Positions 6,689 through 13,243 are shown, numbered from the stretch's first letter. The stretch is 13,243 nucleotides of DNA from Phycisphaerae bacterium (GCA_016935885.1 JAFGQA010000360.1:1-13243); one strand, 5' to 3'. The notes: generated by a model not told the origin, from the letters alone. A program made the numbers and translations.

Positions 6689-8236
6689 TCAATAGGCGCG
6701 GCGTTGTCTGGCAGACGGGATGCCCAATTGGGCACGATACTTGGCCACGGTCCGGCGGGCGATGGGCACGCTCGTCTCCCCAAGCCTCTTGACGATCTCG
6801 TCGTCCGAGAGGGGGGCTAACTTGTCCTCGCTGTCGATGATCTCTTTCACCTTGGCCTTCAGGCTGTCCCAACTGACGCTCTTGCCGGAGTTGTCGGACG
6901 TGCCGCCTGTGAAGAACATGCGGAGGGGGTAAATCCCCCGCGGGGCCTGAATGTACTTGCCGTCGACCGTACGGCTGATCGTGGAAGGATCGCAGCCGAA
7001 TTCCTCCGCCAGGTCTCGCATCCGCAACACATTCAGGTATTGCGGCCCGTAGTCGAAGAAGTCGCGTTGCCGATCCACCACGACCTTCGCCAACTCCAGG
7101 AGGCGTTCGCGGCGGTAATGAATCGCGTCGATGATCGCGCCGGCCGCCTCGACGCGATTACGAATGAAGTCCCGCACCTTCTTATCCCCCGACTTGTCCT
7201 GGAGCATCCGCCGGTAATGAGACGAGATGCGGAGACGAGGGCTGCTGCCCCGCGCCAGCCGGACCGTGTAGCCGTCGCCGTCGTCGGCATAGTCAGCGAT
7301 GATGTCCGGCGTGATCCGCGGTACGTTGTCAGGCCGAATGAGCAGCCCCGGGCGGTAATGCAGCTTGCCAATGACCTTCAACGCTTCCTTGATGTCCTCG
7401 ATGCTGCGACCGGTCGCCTTGGCCACCGCCGGGAACCGATTCTTGGCCAGATCATCAAGGTGCTCGCGAACCAGTTCGGCGCTCAGCGGCTCGGCCTCCG
7501 CGCCGGCGTCCATTTGAATCAACAGGCACTCCGTCAGGTCGCGCGCGCCCACACCCCTCGGCTCCAGCATCTGAACCAAGGACAACGCCTCATCCAGCAC
7601 CTCCGATTCAATCGGCGGCGTGCGGGACATGGCGATTTCCTCCATCAGCCGCGTCATCGCCCCGTCGCCGCGCCGAACGATCACCGGCGCCGATTCGGGT
7701 GTATCTCCGTTGTCCCGGCTCGGACGGTGCTCGCTCTCGCTCCTCAGGTAACCGTCCTCATCCATCCAGTCAACGATGACATCGCCTGCTCGCTTGACCT
7801 CCTCGTCGGCCTCCACCAAAGCCCACTGGTGCAGGAGATGTTCCGACAGGCCCTCGCCGCGGGCCGCTGTGTTGCTCATGGCGTCCAGCTTGGGATCGCG
7901 CTCGCCGTCGGAATCGCCCCTACTCCTGCCGTAGGCCAAGTCGCCGGGATCGAATTCCAGGTCTCGCGACATCTTGTCCAGCCGGTCGAAGCTCTCCGCC
8001 TCCGCCTGGCTCTCCTCCGATTGGGGCGGATTCTCCTTACGTTCCTTGGCCGCCTCCGGCGAGGGGGACTCCTCGTACTCCTCAAGCACCGGGTTCGCCT
8101 CCAGCTCCTCGCGGATCCGGGCCTCGAGGGCCAGCAGGGGCAATTGCAGTATCTCCATGGACTGGATGAGCTGCGGCGTCAGCCGCTGCTCGAGCCGCAT
8201 CTGCTGCGACGGTAACATGGCGAGGTACTGCGACAT
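6689..8236 (-). CDS. rpoN: RNA polymerase sigma-54 factor
   Basis: Sigma-54 directs RNA polymerase to -24/-12 promoters and needs an AAA+ activator to open DNA. From ATG 8236 the protein has 515 residues. Region I (residues 10-53) has the activator-contact helix QRLTPQLIQSMEILQLPL. Region II (about 54-130) is a long, acidic, Ser/Glu-rich linker. The core-binding domain follows (EPRGVGARDLTECLLIQ; LHYRPGLLIRPDNVPRITPDI). The helix-turn-helix LAEEFGCDPSTISRTVDGKYI binds -12, and the RpoN box ARRTVAKYRAQLGIPSARQRR is two residues from the end. ATG 8236 has GGGAG five bases upstream; an extension to 8320 is not like the family. No sigma-54-linked hpf or ptsN gene follows, unlike in proteobacteria. 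Confidence 0.96.
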   Translation of the reverse strand: MSQYLAMLPSQQMRLEQRLTPQLIQSMEILQLPLLALEARIREELEANPVLEEYEESPSPEAAKERKENPPQSEESQAEAESFDRLDKMSRDLEFDPGDLAYGRSRGDSDGERDPKLDAMSNTAARGEGLSEHLLHQWALVEADEEVKRAGDVIVDWMDEDGYLRSESEHRPSRDNGDTPESAPVIVRRGDGAMTRLMEEIAMSRTPPIESEVLDEALSLVQMLEPRGVGARDLTECLLIQMDAGAEAEPLSAELVREHLDDLAKNRFPAVAKATGRSIEDIKEALKVIGKLHYRPGLLIRPDNVPRITPDIIADYADDGDGYTVRLARGSSPRLRISSHYRRMLQDKSGDKKVRDFIRNRVEAAGAIIDAIHYRRERLLELAKVVVDRQRDFFDYGPQYLNVLRMRDLAEEFGCDPSTISRTVDGKYIQAPRGIYPLRMFFTGGTSDNSGKSVSWDSLKAKVKEIIDSEDKLAPLSDDEIVKRLGETSVPIARRTVAKYRAQLGIPSARQRRAY

Positions 8237-8334
8237 CAACACTCCCGGCGACGCGTTGCGCCGACCCGATTTACGACATACTCCCGCTCCATACTTCGGC
8301 TCTGAGGCAGCCGCGGTCAATGCAATAATACTAT

Positions 8335-8363
8335 ATTTGAGCGTAGAGGCCAGGCTTTTTCAA
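8335..8363 (-). promoter_or_regulatory. Possible promoter for rpoN
   Basis: On the minus strand TTGAAA (8358-8363), a 17-bp spacer and TCAAAT (8335-8340), within an AT-rich patch that also holds TATAGT. It lies in the 227-bp gap after recR, suggesting rpoN has its own promoter. Confidence 0.4.
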
Positions 8364-8463
8364 CTCTCCGGCACGCGATTTGCCACTCTCCCCTGACCCG
8401 GCCTTCAGAACGAACCCACGGCTGCATCCACGGTACCCAGTCCGCCCGGCAGCACCCAGGTCG

Positions 8464-9072
8464 TCACAGTTCCCGCCGCCCTCCGATCGCATCTTGCAGG
8501 ATCGCCCGACTGGCGTACTCGAGCTGCGAGCCGGTGGGCAACCCACGGGCCAACTGTGTGATCTTGACCCTCGTCGATGCCAGCAGGCTTTTGATGTGCA
8601 AGGCCGTCCCCTCTCCCTCCATCGTGGGGTTTGTGGCGATAACAACCTCCGTGATGTTCCCGGCCTTCACGCGGGCGACCAACGCGTCAATCGTCAGATC
8701 ACCCGGCTCGACGCCGTCCAACGGGGCGATATGCCCGAGCAAGACGTGGTAGACGCCCCCCACCAACCCCGTCGCCTCCAGCAGCATCACGTCCTTCGGT
8801 TGCTCGACCACGAAGATCTGACCCTGGTCGCGGCGCGGATCGGCGCAGATCGCACAGGGATCTGCCTCCGTCAAGTTGTAGCACACATGGCAATGACGCA
8901 CGTGCTGCTTCACATCGCGGATCGCCGACGCCAGCGCCATGGCCGAGTCCTTGTCGGACTTCAAGATGTGAAACGCCAAACGCTCGGCGCTGCGCGGCCC
9001 TATCCCCGGCAGCTTCTCGAACTCCGCCATCAGGCGAGACAACGATGCCGGTACCGATTCAGCCACTTTCAC
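8464..9072 (-). CDS. recR: Recombination mediator protein RecR
   Basis: RecR works with RecO (and RecF) to load RecA on gapped DNA. The 202 residues match the family length. Domain order: helix-hairpin-helix LPGIGPRSAERLAFHIL (21-37), four-cysteine zinc finger C61-x2-C64 and C73-x2-C76, then a Toprim domain (IFVVEQPKDVMLLEATG, later NPTMEGEGTALHI), and the C-terminal LPTGSQLEYAS motif. The start is GTG at 9072 (a second GTG at 9066 is possible). It overlaps the end of the upstream small lipoprotein gene by 14 bp, so translation is probably coupled to it. It is the last gene of the dnaX block; the dnaX-ybaB-recR order is widely conserved. Confidence 0.95.
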   Translation of the reverse strand: MKVAESVPASLSRLMAEFEKLPGIGPRSAERLAFHILKSDKDSAMALASAIRDVKQHVRHCHVCYNLTEADPCAICADPRRDQGQIFVVEQPKDVMLLEATGLVGGVYHVLLGHIAPLDGVEPGDLTIDALVARVKAGNITEVVIATNPTMEGEGTALHIKSLLASTRVKITQLARGLPTGSQLEYASRAILQDAIGGRREL

Positions 9073-9373
9073 CTACCGCCGTCTGCTCACGCAACGGAAT
9101 CCGCTCAACTTCGACCTCCTCGAAGGCCCGCACCGTCCCCCCATGATGTTCGAGCAATACGACATTCCCGTCGTGATCCTTGAGTTCGATACCATCTACC
9201 TTCCATCTCCCGAAAAGCTCCCCATCGCAGCAGGTAACTCGCACCTTTCCGTCCCACTTGGAGGCATCGAATCCTTCGATTTTCGTCAAGTCGAGTTCCC
9301 ACCGGGTGGTCGTCACGCATCCACCGCAGATGAGCACCAACGAAAACGCAAGGCATCGCCAGGACCGAACCAT
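9059..9373 (-). CDS. Small putative lipoprotein, function unknown
   Basis: A 104-residue protein from ATG 9373, with GGAGG seven bases upstream, the best ribosome binding site in this block. The N-terminus is a signal: MVRSWRC, a hydrophobic core FSLVLI, then CGGC with Cys19 the likely lipid site (the -3 position is Cys rather than the usual Leu/Val/Ile, so the lipobox is imperfect). The rest is small, charged and beta-like (VTTTRWELDLTKI...; GELFGRWKVDGIELKDHDGN). I recognise no family. The gene sits between ybaB (98-bp gap) and recR (14-bp overlap). That position is odd for an exported protein and may simply let it share transcription with recR. The strong Shine-Dalgarno and signal make it a real gene. 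Confidence 0.7.
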   Translation of the reverse strand: MVRSWRCLAFSLVLICGGCVTTTRWELDLTKIEGFDASKWDGKVRVTCCDGELFGRWKVDGIELKDHDGNVVLLEHHGGTVRAFEEVEVERIPLREQTAVGESG

Positions 9374-9471
9374 GATGTGTCCTCCAGCCAGACTGTGCGG
9401 CAACGCATCCGCGTCCCCCACGGATGCCACAGCGCACCGGGCCTCGCCGTTTCTCGATCCCTCGATCCCTT

Positions 9472-9819
9472 CTACTGCCCTCCGCCGCCCAGCAAGCCGT
9501 CCAGGCCCGGCAGGTTCATCCCACCGGTCATCTTCTGCACCTCCTGCTTGGCGCCCTCAGCGGCCTTGGACTGTGCCGCGCCGACGGCCGCCTTCACGAG
9601 GTCCTCCAACATCTCGACGTCCCCCGACGCCACTGTCCCGGGGTCGATCTTCAGACCCACTAATTCCATCTTTCCCGTGACGGTCGCCTTGACCGCGCCG
9701 GCCCCGCTGTCGCCTTCGTATCTGGCGTTGGCCAGCACCTCCTGCATTTCCTTCATCCGAGACTGCATCTCCTTGGCCTGCTTCATCATGCCAGCCAAGT
9801 TGCCAAGTCCGCCTAACAT
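9472..9819 (-). CDS. YbaB/EbfC-family nucleoid-associated protein
   Basis: A 115-residue member of the YbaB/EbfC family, small dimeric DNA-binding proteins associated with the nucleoid and usually encoded between dnaX and recR. Visible: GNLAGMMKQAKEMQSRMKEMQEVLA (N-terminal helix), then the core beta sheet (AVKATVTGKMELVGLKIDP) and C-terminal helices (LEDLVKAAVGAAQSKAAEGAKQEVQKMTGG). Length and order match the family (about 105-110). ATG 9819 has AGGGAG five bases upstream. It lies 348 bp downstream of dnaX, further than in most genomes, with repeats filling the gap. Confidence 0.94.
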   Translation of the reverse strand: MLGGLGNLAGMMKQAKEMQSRMKEMQEVLANARYEGDSGAGAVKATVTGKMELVGLKIDPGTVASGDVEMLEDLVKAAVGAAQSKAAEGAKQEVQKMTGGMNLPGLDGLLGGGGQ

Positions 9820-10167
9820 AACATCTCCCTATTTGCGGCTTATCTTAGCAGCCCGTAGCAGAACCTGTGGCAGAACTGTGGCCACCCCTGTGGCCACCCC
9901 TGTGGCACCGGCGTCTCGCCGGTGGTCTTCCCAGTCAGGAACGGCGTTTCCGAACCGCTGTTGTCCCTTCTACCACGGGTTGCCAAGACTGTGCCGCGAC
10001 ATCCACCGGTGTTCATCACGGGCCATAGGCCGGCGCCACTGGGGGCTTTGGGACATGCTCCTGAAGCGGCGTCCCGCGCGAGGCAGGGACGCAAACCTCA
10101 GTAATCCCCGGCCTTCAACAACGACCAGTCTTACCCACAATCCTCCGCCGCCTCTATTCGGCCTTGT
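9820..10167. other. 348-bp gap between dnaX and ybaB holding repeats
   Basis: No gene is visible. The gap contains a 12-bp tandem repeat and a hairpin (9876-9924), plus GC-rich unassigned sequence. There is no obvious terminator or strong promoter on the minus strand, so ybaB could be read through from dnaX. Confidence 0.5.
9876..9924 (+). repeat. 12-bp tandem repeat and adjoining palindrome
   Basis: CTGTGGCCACCC occurs twice in tandem (9876-9887, 9888-9899), followed by a partial third copy that runs into the perfect hairpin CACCGGCG / CGCCGGTG with loop TCT (9906-9924). The hairpin follows GTGGCAC like the family at 923-991 but has a different loop, so it may be a distant member. Confidence 0.75.
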
Positions 10168-11691
10168 TCACGTTTGAGAGTTGCCCTCGGCGGGCCTGTC
10201 TTCAGCACAGACTTCGGTTGGCGGCTCTCGTTCCACGTGAACAACTTGGCCCCGGAATACATCGATCGCCGCCTTCACCATCGGCTCGGCGTACGCGGCC
10301 TTCAAATCTGCCTGCGTCATGCGCTGGCCAACGGCTCTCGGTCTGGCCTGCGAACTCCTTGCAACCACCGGTGCCGCCTCCGATGCCTTCTTGCCGTCGC
10401 CGGGGCGAGGCGCGGACACCGTCATGCTTCTCGTTGCCACGGGTTTACCCGCCCAGTCTGCGACCGGTGGGCCGTTTTTTTTTGCGCCAGCGGGCGACTG
10501 CACCGCGGATCGTCCCGCCGAGGGTGCCGTGCTCGTGGGCGACGGTGTGCCAGCGCCCGGTGTGACGCGTTGAAGCAACGACTCGATCGACGAGAACTTC
10601 GACGCCTCCGCCAGACGCACGATCGCCGCCTCCACGAGGGCCCGGCCGCTCCCGCTCGATTTGACGCTCCGGCGAAGCTCCTCAAGGACGCTGATCATGT
10701 ACACGAAGGCCCCCGCGTCGAACTGCTTCGACTGCTCGGCCAAATCGCCCCGCAGGCCGGCAGGCACGTCCACCAGGTCGGTCTCCCCGCCACAGACCCG
10801 CAGCACCATCAAATCGCGGATTTGGCCGATCAACAGCGTGCACCAGTAGTCCAGCGTGTGCCCCTGTCCAAGGCTCCGGTCGACGACCTCCAAAGCGCCT
10901 TGGGGGTCCGAGGCCGCCAGCCGGTCGATCAACGCCGCGAATAGCTCGTCATGCGCCGCCGGGAACAACTCGTTGACGATCTCGGCCGTAATCCGTTTCC
11001 CCGCCATGGACAAGACCTGGTCCAACAGCGACAGGGCATCCCGCATGGATCCATTCGCCAGACGGGCGAGCCGCTTCAGCGCCGCCTCCTCCGCCTCAAC
11101 CCCCTCCTCGCGGCATATCTTCGCCAACTGCTCGGCGATGTCGCCCGTGGGAATCGTCTTGAACTCAAACCGCTGCACGCGGCTGAGAATCGTGGCCGGG
11201 ACCTTTTGCGCTTCGGTGGTCGCAAAGATGAACTTCACGTGATCGGGCGGCTCTTCCAGCGTCTTGAGCAAGGCATTGAACGCCCCGGTGCTCAGCATGT
11301 GCACTTCGTCGATGATGTAGATCTTGAATCGCGAGCGAGCCGGACGGTAGATCGCGTTCGTCCGCAACTCGCGGATATTATCAACGCCGGTGTTGCTCGC
11401 CGCGTCGATCTCGACCACGTCCACGTCGTCTCCACGAGCGATGGCGACACACGCGTCGCACGTGCCGCAAGGCGTGACCGTCGGCCCATCGCTGGACAGG
11501 CAGTTCATCGCCTTTGCTAGGATCCGGGCCATCGAGGTCTTGCCGACGCCCCGCGTGCCGCAGAACAGATACCCGTGGTGTACTCGGCCCTGGCTGATGG
11601 CGTTGCGCAACGTCGTCGTGATCGGATCCTGTCCGATCACTTCGTCGAACGTTCGGCTCCGGAACTTCCGCGCCAGGACCGTGTATGACAT
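10168..11691 (-). CDS. dnaX: DNA polymerase III subunit gamma/tau
   Basis: DnaX is the AAA+ clamp-loader subunit; tau also links polymerase cores and helicase. The protein is 507 residues. Walker A GTRGVGKTS (45-53), zinc-binding Cys63, Cys74, Cys77 and Cys80, Walker B DEVH (127-130), and SRVQR (169-173), where the usual SRC motif has Val for Cys. Domain III ends near residue 375. A Pro/Ala/Ser-rich linker leads to a short C-terminal segment (QADLKAAYAEPMVKAAIDVFRGQVVHVE), the shortened tau-specific region. Codons 403-406 (GCA AAA AAA AAC) contain nine consecutive A residues, a likely slippage site for making gamma. ATG 11691 has AAGGA nine bases upstream. It follows the SRP RNA directly, so the two may share a transcript. 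Confidence 0.96.
   Translation of the reverse strand: MSYTVLARKFRSRTFDEVIGQDPITTTLRNAISQGRVHHGYLFCGTRGVGKTSMARILAKAMNCLSSDGPTVTPCGTCDACVAIARGDDVDVVEIDAASNTGVDNIRELRTNAIYRPARSRFKIYIIDEVHMLSTGAFNALLKTLEEPPDHVKFIFATTEAQKVPATILSRVQRFEFKTIPTGDIAEQLAKICREEGVEAEEAALKRLARLANGSMRDALSLLDQVLSMAGKRITAEIVNELFPAAHDELFAALIDRLAASDPQGALEVVDRSLGQGHTLDYWCTLLIGQIRDLMVLRVCGGETDLVDVPAGLRGDLAEQSKQFDAGAFVYMISVLEELRRSVKSSGSGRALVEAAIVRLAEASKFSSIESLLQRVTPGAGTPSPTSTAPSAGRSAVQSPAGAKKNGPPVADWAGKPVATRSMTVSAPRPGDGKKASEAAPVVARSSQARPRAVGQRMTQADLKAAYAEPMVKAAIDVFRGQVVHVEREPPTEVCAEDRPAEGNSQT
10475..10483 (-). promoter_or_regulatory. A9 slippery site in dnaX
   Basis: Nine A residues on the coding strand within codons 403-406. 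Adding one A (or a -1 ribosome shift) gives the codons K-R-P-T-G-R-R-L-G-G then TAA, a protein of about 415 residues. Losing one A (+1) gives about 17 codons then TGA at 10422-10424. Downstream, GCCCA / TGGGC could form a 5-bp stem with a 12-nt loop. No strong internal Shine-Dalgarno is visible upstream. Thermus thermophilus dnaX uses an A9 tract with transcriptional slippage, and E. coli dnaX a ribosomal -1 shift at A AAA AAG. Confidence 0.75.
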
Positions 11692-11708
11692 GGGCGTTCA
11701 TCCTTCAC

Positions 11709-11893
11709 GGGCGGTGGACGGCCTCGCACTCGGCGTCACTCCACTCCGGCCCAGCACCTCACGGCACATGGGTCGACGCGGGTGGGCTGCTCTGTCTCCA
11801 GCCTGACCCGATGTCCACGCAACGCATTGCATGAGACCGAGCCATCGACGCTTCATGACGCCGAGTGCGAAACCGCCCCCACCACCGGCAATC
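11709..11893 (-). ncRNA. ffs: Signal recognition particle RNA (4.5S-type)
   Basis: SRP RNA pairs with the Ffh protein to target membrane and secreted proteins during translation. On the minus strand, 11785-11808 reads GGTCAGG, then CTG-GAGA-CAG, then AGCAGCC. This has the same length and ends as the Ffh-binding core of E. coli 4.5S RNA, with a GNRA (GAGA) tetraloop closed by three pairs. A perfect 15-bp inverted repeat (TCGCACTCGGCGTCA at 11856-11870 and its complement at 11724-11738) closes the base. It extends with G-U pairs to about 23 pairs. Between base and tip further helices fit, such as GGCUCGGU / GCUGGGCC and CUCAUG / CGUGAG. A long single rod results, with no evident Alu domain. Ends are estimated: start near 11893 from the promoter, end near 11709. 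It lies just before dnaX, as in Bacillus. Confidence 0.9.
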
Positions 11894-11899
11894 ACGGGG

Positions 11900-11927
11900 A
11901 TTATATCGACTCACGCTGGGGATTCAA
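11900..11927 (-). promoter_or_regulatory. Promoter for SRP RNA and probably dnaX
   Basis: On the minus strand TTGAAT (11922-11927), a 16-bp spacer and a perfect TATAAT (11900-11905). Predicted start near 11893. It lies within 12 bp of the stop of the upstream STN-repeat gene. It is the best promoter match in the window, fitting a highly expressed RNA. Confidence 0.7.
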
Positions 11928-11938
11928 AAGGGCGCGGT

Positions 11939-13078
11939 TCAATTCGGAGATGGGTCATCGCCGGAAGTCTCTATGGCCCCGTTGGGGGCCATGTCCCGGC
12001 GCATCTTCTCGATGTACTCGTCGATGACCTGCCGGCGATACTCCAGGATGTCCTCCGGCAGCTCGTCCGCGCGAAGCAGGAAGTCGTATTCGTAACTCCC
12101 GTCCTCGCTCCGCACGGAGATCCTGCCGACGTACGGCGAACGTCGAGATGCCGCGGGAGCCCCGCCGGACTGGTAGTCATCCGCGAGGCCGATGAACAGC
12201 AGATCGCGACGCATCTCGTACTTGAGGCCGGTCTCGGCGGAGATGACGTTCAACGCCTGTCGGATCGAGGAGTGCTGAAGGACTAGCGAGGTCTCCTTCG
12301 CTGAGGGAGGCAGCTTCAGCATCATGCCCGGCTCCAGGAGCAGCGCGACCTCGGCCCGGTCCGCCAAATCCAGCAGGACTTGCGTCAACGGCGCGTTCTC
12401 GTAGCGGGCCGTCACGCGCCGAGCAAGCTGGTTGGCGATCTGCGCCTGGGCGGTCCTGATCACCAGATGATCTCCATCGGGAAACCACACCCAACCCAAC
12501 GAGCCGGTCGCGACCTCGAGCATCTCCGCGATCGTACCGCGCCCCGCGCGAGCCAGTTGCTGAGCGAGCAAGGCCGGGGCGTCCACCTTCCTCGTGATGC
12601 GATAGTGCAGCTTGAAGCCCGCGAAGCTCTCCGGCGTGTATTTCGTCTCGTTGCACCGACGCAGCAACTTCAGGTCGTCCCACGTCGCCCGGCGGTTGAT
12701 CCGCTTCAGCGGCTCCGTCGCCACCGCCAGAACGCCACCGTCCCGCAATTCATAGGTTAGCCCCAGCGGACCGAGTATCTGCGGCAACGCCTCGCGCAAC
12801 GACGCATTGCTGATCGTGATGCCCTTCAGCCTCGTCTGTCGCCCCCAAGGCAACAGCTCCACCGACCGGTCATCAACGCTGATCGTCACGCCGACCTGCT
12901 TGCCGATTTCGGCCAGTGCCTCCGGTAGTTCCTTGCCCGATATCGTCAGCTCATCGAGCTTCTGATCCATTGCGTAGGCCACGTCGGTGGCATCGGCTGT
13001 CCCCCGGGCTTCCGGCTGCGCCACGGCGGCGGCACAACTCAGCAGGACGGCGGCTGTACATCTTGCGGCGAGGTTCAT
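11939..13078 (-). CDS. Exported protein with STN-like (secretin N-terminal) repeats
   Basis: A 379-residue protein with signal peptide 1-20 (cut after AVA20). It contains two full and one partial copies of an STN-like fold (secretin/TonB short N-terminal domain). Copy 1, residues 42-121, has ISNASLREALPQILGPLGLTYELRDG then LAVAT. A partial copy, about 180-209, has TIAEMLEVATGSLGWVWFPDGDHLVIRT. Copy 2, 222-297, has SSIRQALNVISAETGLKYEM then LLFIGL. Each shows the pattern S/T-I/L-x-E/Q-x-L ... G-L/W-x-Y/W. Residues 300-379 are charged and helical with an acidic tail. No secretin channel domain follows, so it is not itself a secretin. It probably acts in the periplasm; its partner is unknown. 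ATG 13078 has AGGA eight bases upstream. It precedes the SRP RNA promoter on the same strand. Confidence 0.8.
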   Translation of the reverse strand: MNLAARCTAAVLLSCAAAVAQPEARGTADATDVAYAMDQKLDELTISGKELPEALAEIGKQVGVTISVDDRSVELLPWGRQTRLKGITISNASLREALPQILGPLGLTYELRDGGVLAVATEPLKRINRRATWDDLKLLRRCNETKYTPESFAGFKLHYRITRKVDAPALLAQQLARAGRGTIAEMLEVATGSLGWVWFPDGDHLVIRTAQAQIANQLARRVTARYENAPLTQVLLDLADRAEVALLLEPGMMLKLPPSAKETSLVLQHSSIRQALNVISAETGLKYEMRRDLLFIGLADDYQSGGAPAASRRSPYVGRISVRSEDGSYEYDFLLRADELPEDILEYRRQVIDEYIEKMRRDMAPNGAIETSGDDPSPN

Positions 13079-13113
13079 GGAGATGTTCCTAGATTTGTGA
13101 TTGAGCTATGAGC

Positions 13114-13243
13114 TAGTACGGCGTTTCACGAATAGAACGACTGTACGCTCTGCCGGGAATCCTTTCTCGGCACCGGCTTCAGGACCGAGAAGGGATTCTC
13201 GGTCCAGCAACCGTAGTCGCGTTTCCTGTGAAACGCGGTACTA
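13114..13243. repeat. Nested palindromic element at the right edge (MITE-like)
   Basis: Terminal inverted repeats TAGTACGGCGTTTCAC (13114-13129) and its complement at 13228-13243 match at 15 of 16 bases and enclose about 98 bp. Inside, GAATCCTTTCTCGG and CCGAGAAGGGATTC form a second near-perfect stem. A third, CGCGTTTC / GAAACGCG (13218-13237), competes with the outer one. No protein is encoded. The element ends at the window edge and might extend further. It resembles a small non-autonomous mobile element. Confidence 0.65.

Noticed and set aside
7040..8215. 391-codon plus-strand frame opposite rpoN
   Set aside because: Antisense shadow of a clearly identified rpoN caused by GC-biased codon use.
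10465..10490. GC-rich stretch followed by nine T on the plus strand as an intrinsic terminator
   Set aside because: It lies inside dnaX, antisense to it; no plus-strand gene ends here. The tract is better explained as the dnaX slippery run.
11698..12027. Open frames across 11698-11895 and 11782-12027
   Set aside because: They cover the SRP RNA and its promoter; the peptides have no family features.

Overview
The window is GC-rich bacterial chromosome, most probably from a member of the Planctomycetota. Three things point that way. The truncated lipoprotein at the left edge has planctomycete-style DxNxNGxPDxCD repeats. A small exported protein of STN-type repeats lies at the right end. A CxxC-x17-CxxC zinc-ribbon protein lies in the middle. 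A Kdo-activating enzyme (KdsB) and an OprB-type porin show a Gram-negative outer membrane. The taxonomic call is inference; there is no rRNA in the window.

Layout, left to right: (1) 1-634 minus, the N-terminal part of a repeat lipoprotein. (2) 635-1142, non-coding, packed with short repeats and hairpins. (3) 1143-3004 minus, rfbD (dTDP-rhamnose synthesis) and metF (methylene-H4folate reductase). (4) 3089-3907 plus, kdsB, divergent from metF. (5) 3908-4107, a second repeat cluster, part of it an inverted exact copy of the first. (6) 4108-5538 minus, an OprB-like porin. (7) 5539-6151, a long intergenic region with divergent promoters. (8) 6152-6469 plus, a two-module zinc-ribbon protein. (9) 6470-6688, a pair of inverted hairpin repeats. 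(10) 6689-8236 minus, rpoN (sigma-54). (11) 8464-11893 minus, a block read as SRP RNA - dnaX - ybaB - small lipoprotein - recR. (12) 11939-13078 minus, the STN-repeat protein. (13) 13114-13243, a nested palindromic element at the right edge.

The core of the right half is the replication/repair block. Its order, SRP RNA then dnaX, ybaB and recR, matches the classical arrangement in Bacillus (scr-dnaX-yaaK-recR), but a small lipoprotein gene sits between ybaB and recR and overlaps recR. The SRP RNA is not visible as an ORF. It shows as a 15-bp perfect inverted repeat closing a rod-shaped fold, with the SRP core motif and a GAGA tetraloop at its tip, behind a TATAAT promoter. dnaX carries a run of nine A residues at codons 403-406. 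Slippage there in either direction ends the protein within about 10-17 codons, which would give a gamma form of about 415 residues beside the 507-residue tau.

The left half is mainly cell-envelope metabolism (rhamnose, Kdo, porin, lipoprotein). Scattered between genes across the window are at least eight copies of a short hairpin family. Its stems vary but stay complementary, most copies keep a CTTGT/CTTGC loop, and most start after a GTGGCAC/GTGCCAC/GTRGCGT flank. This looks like an REP-like mobile family or a structured-RNA family, and I do not recognise it as a described one.
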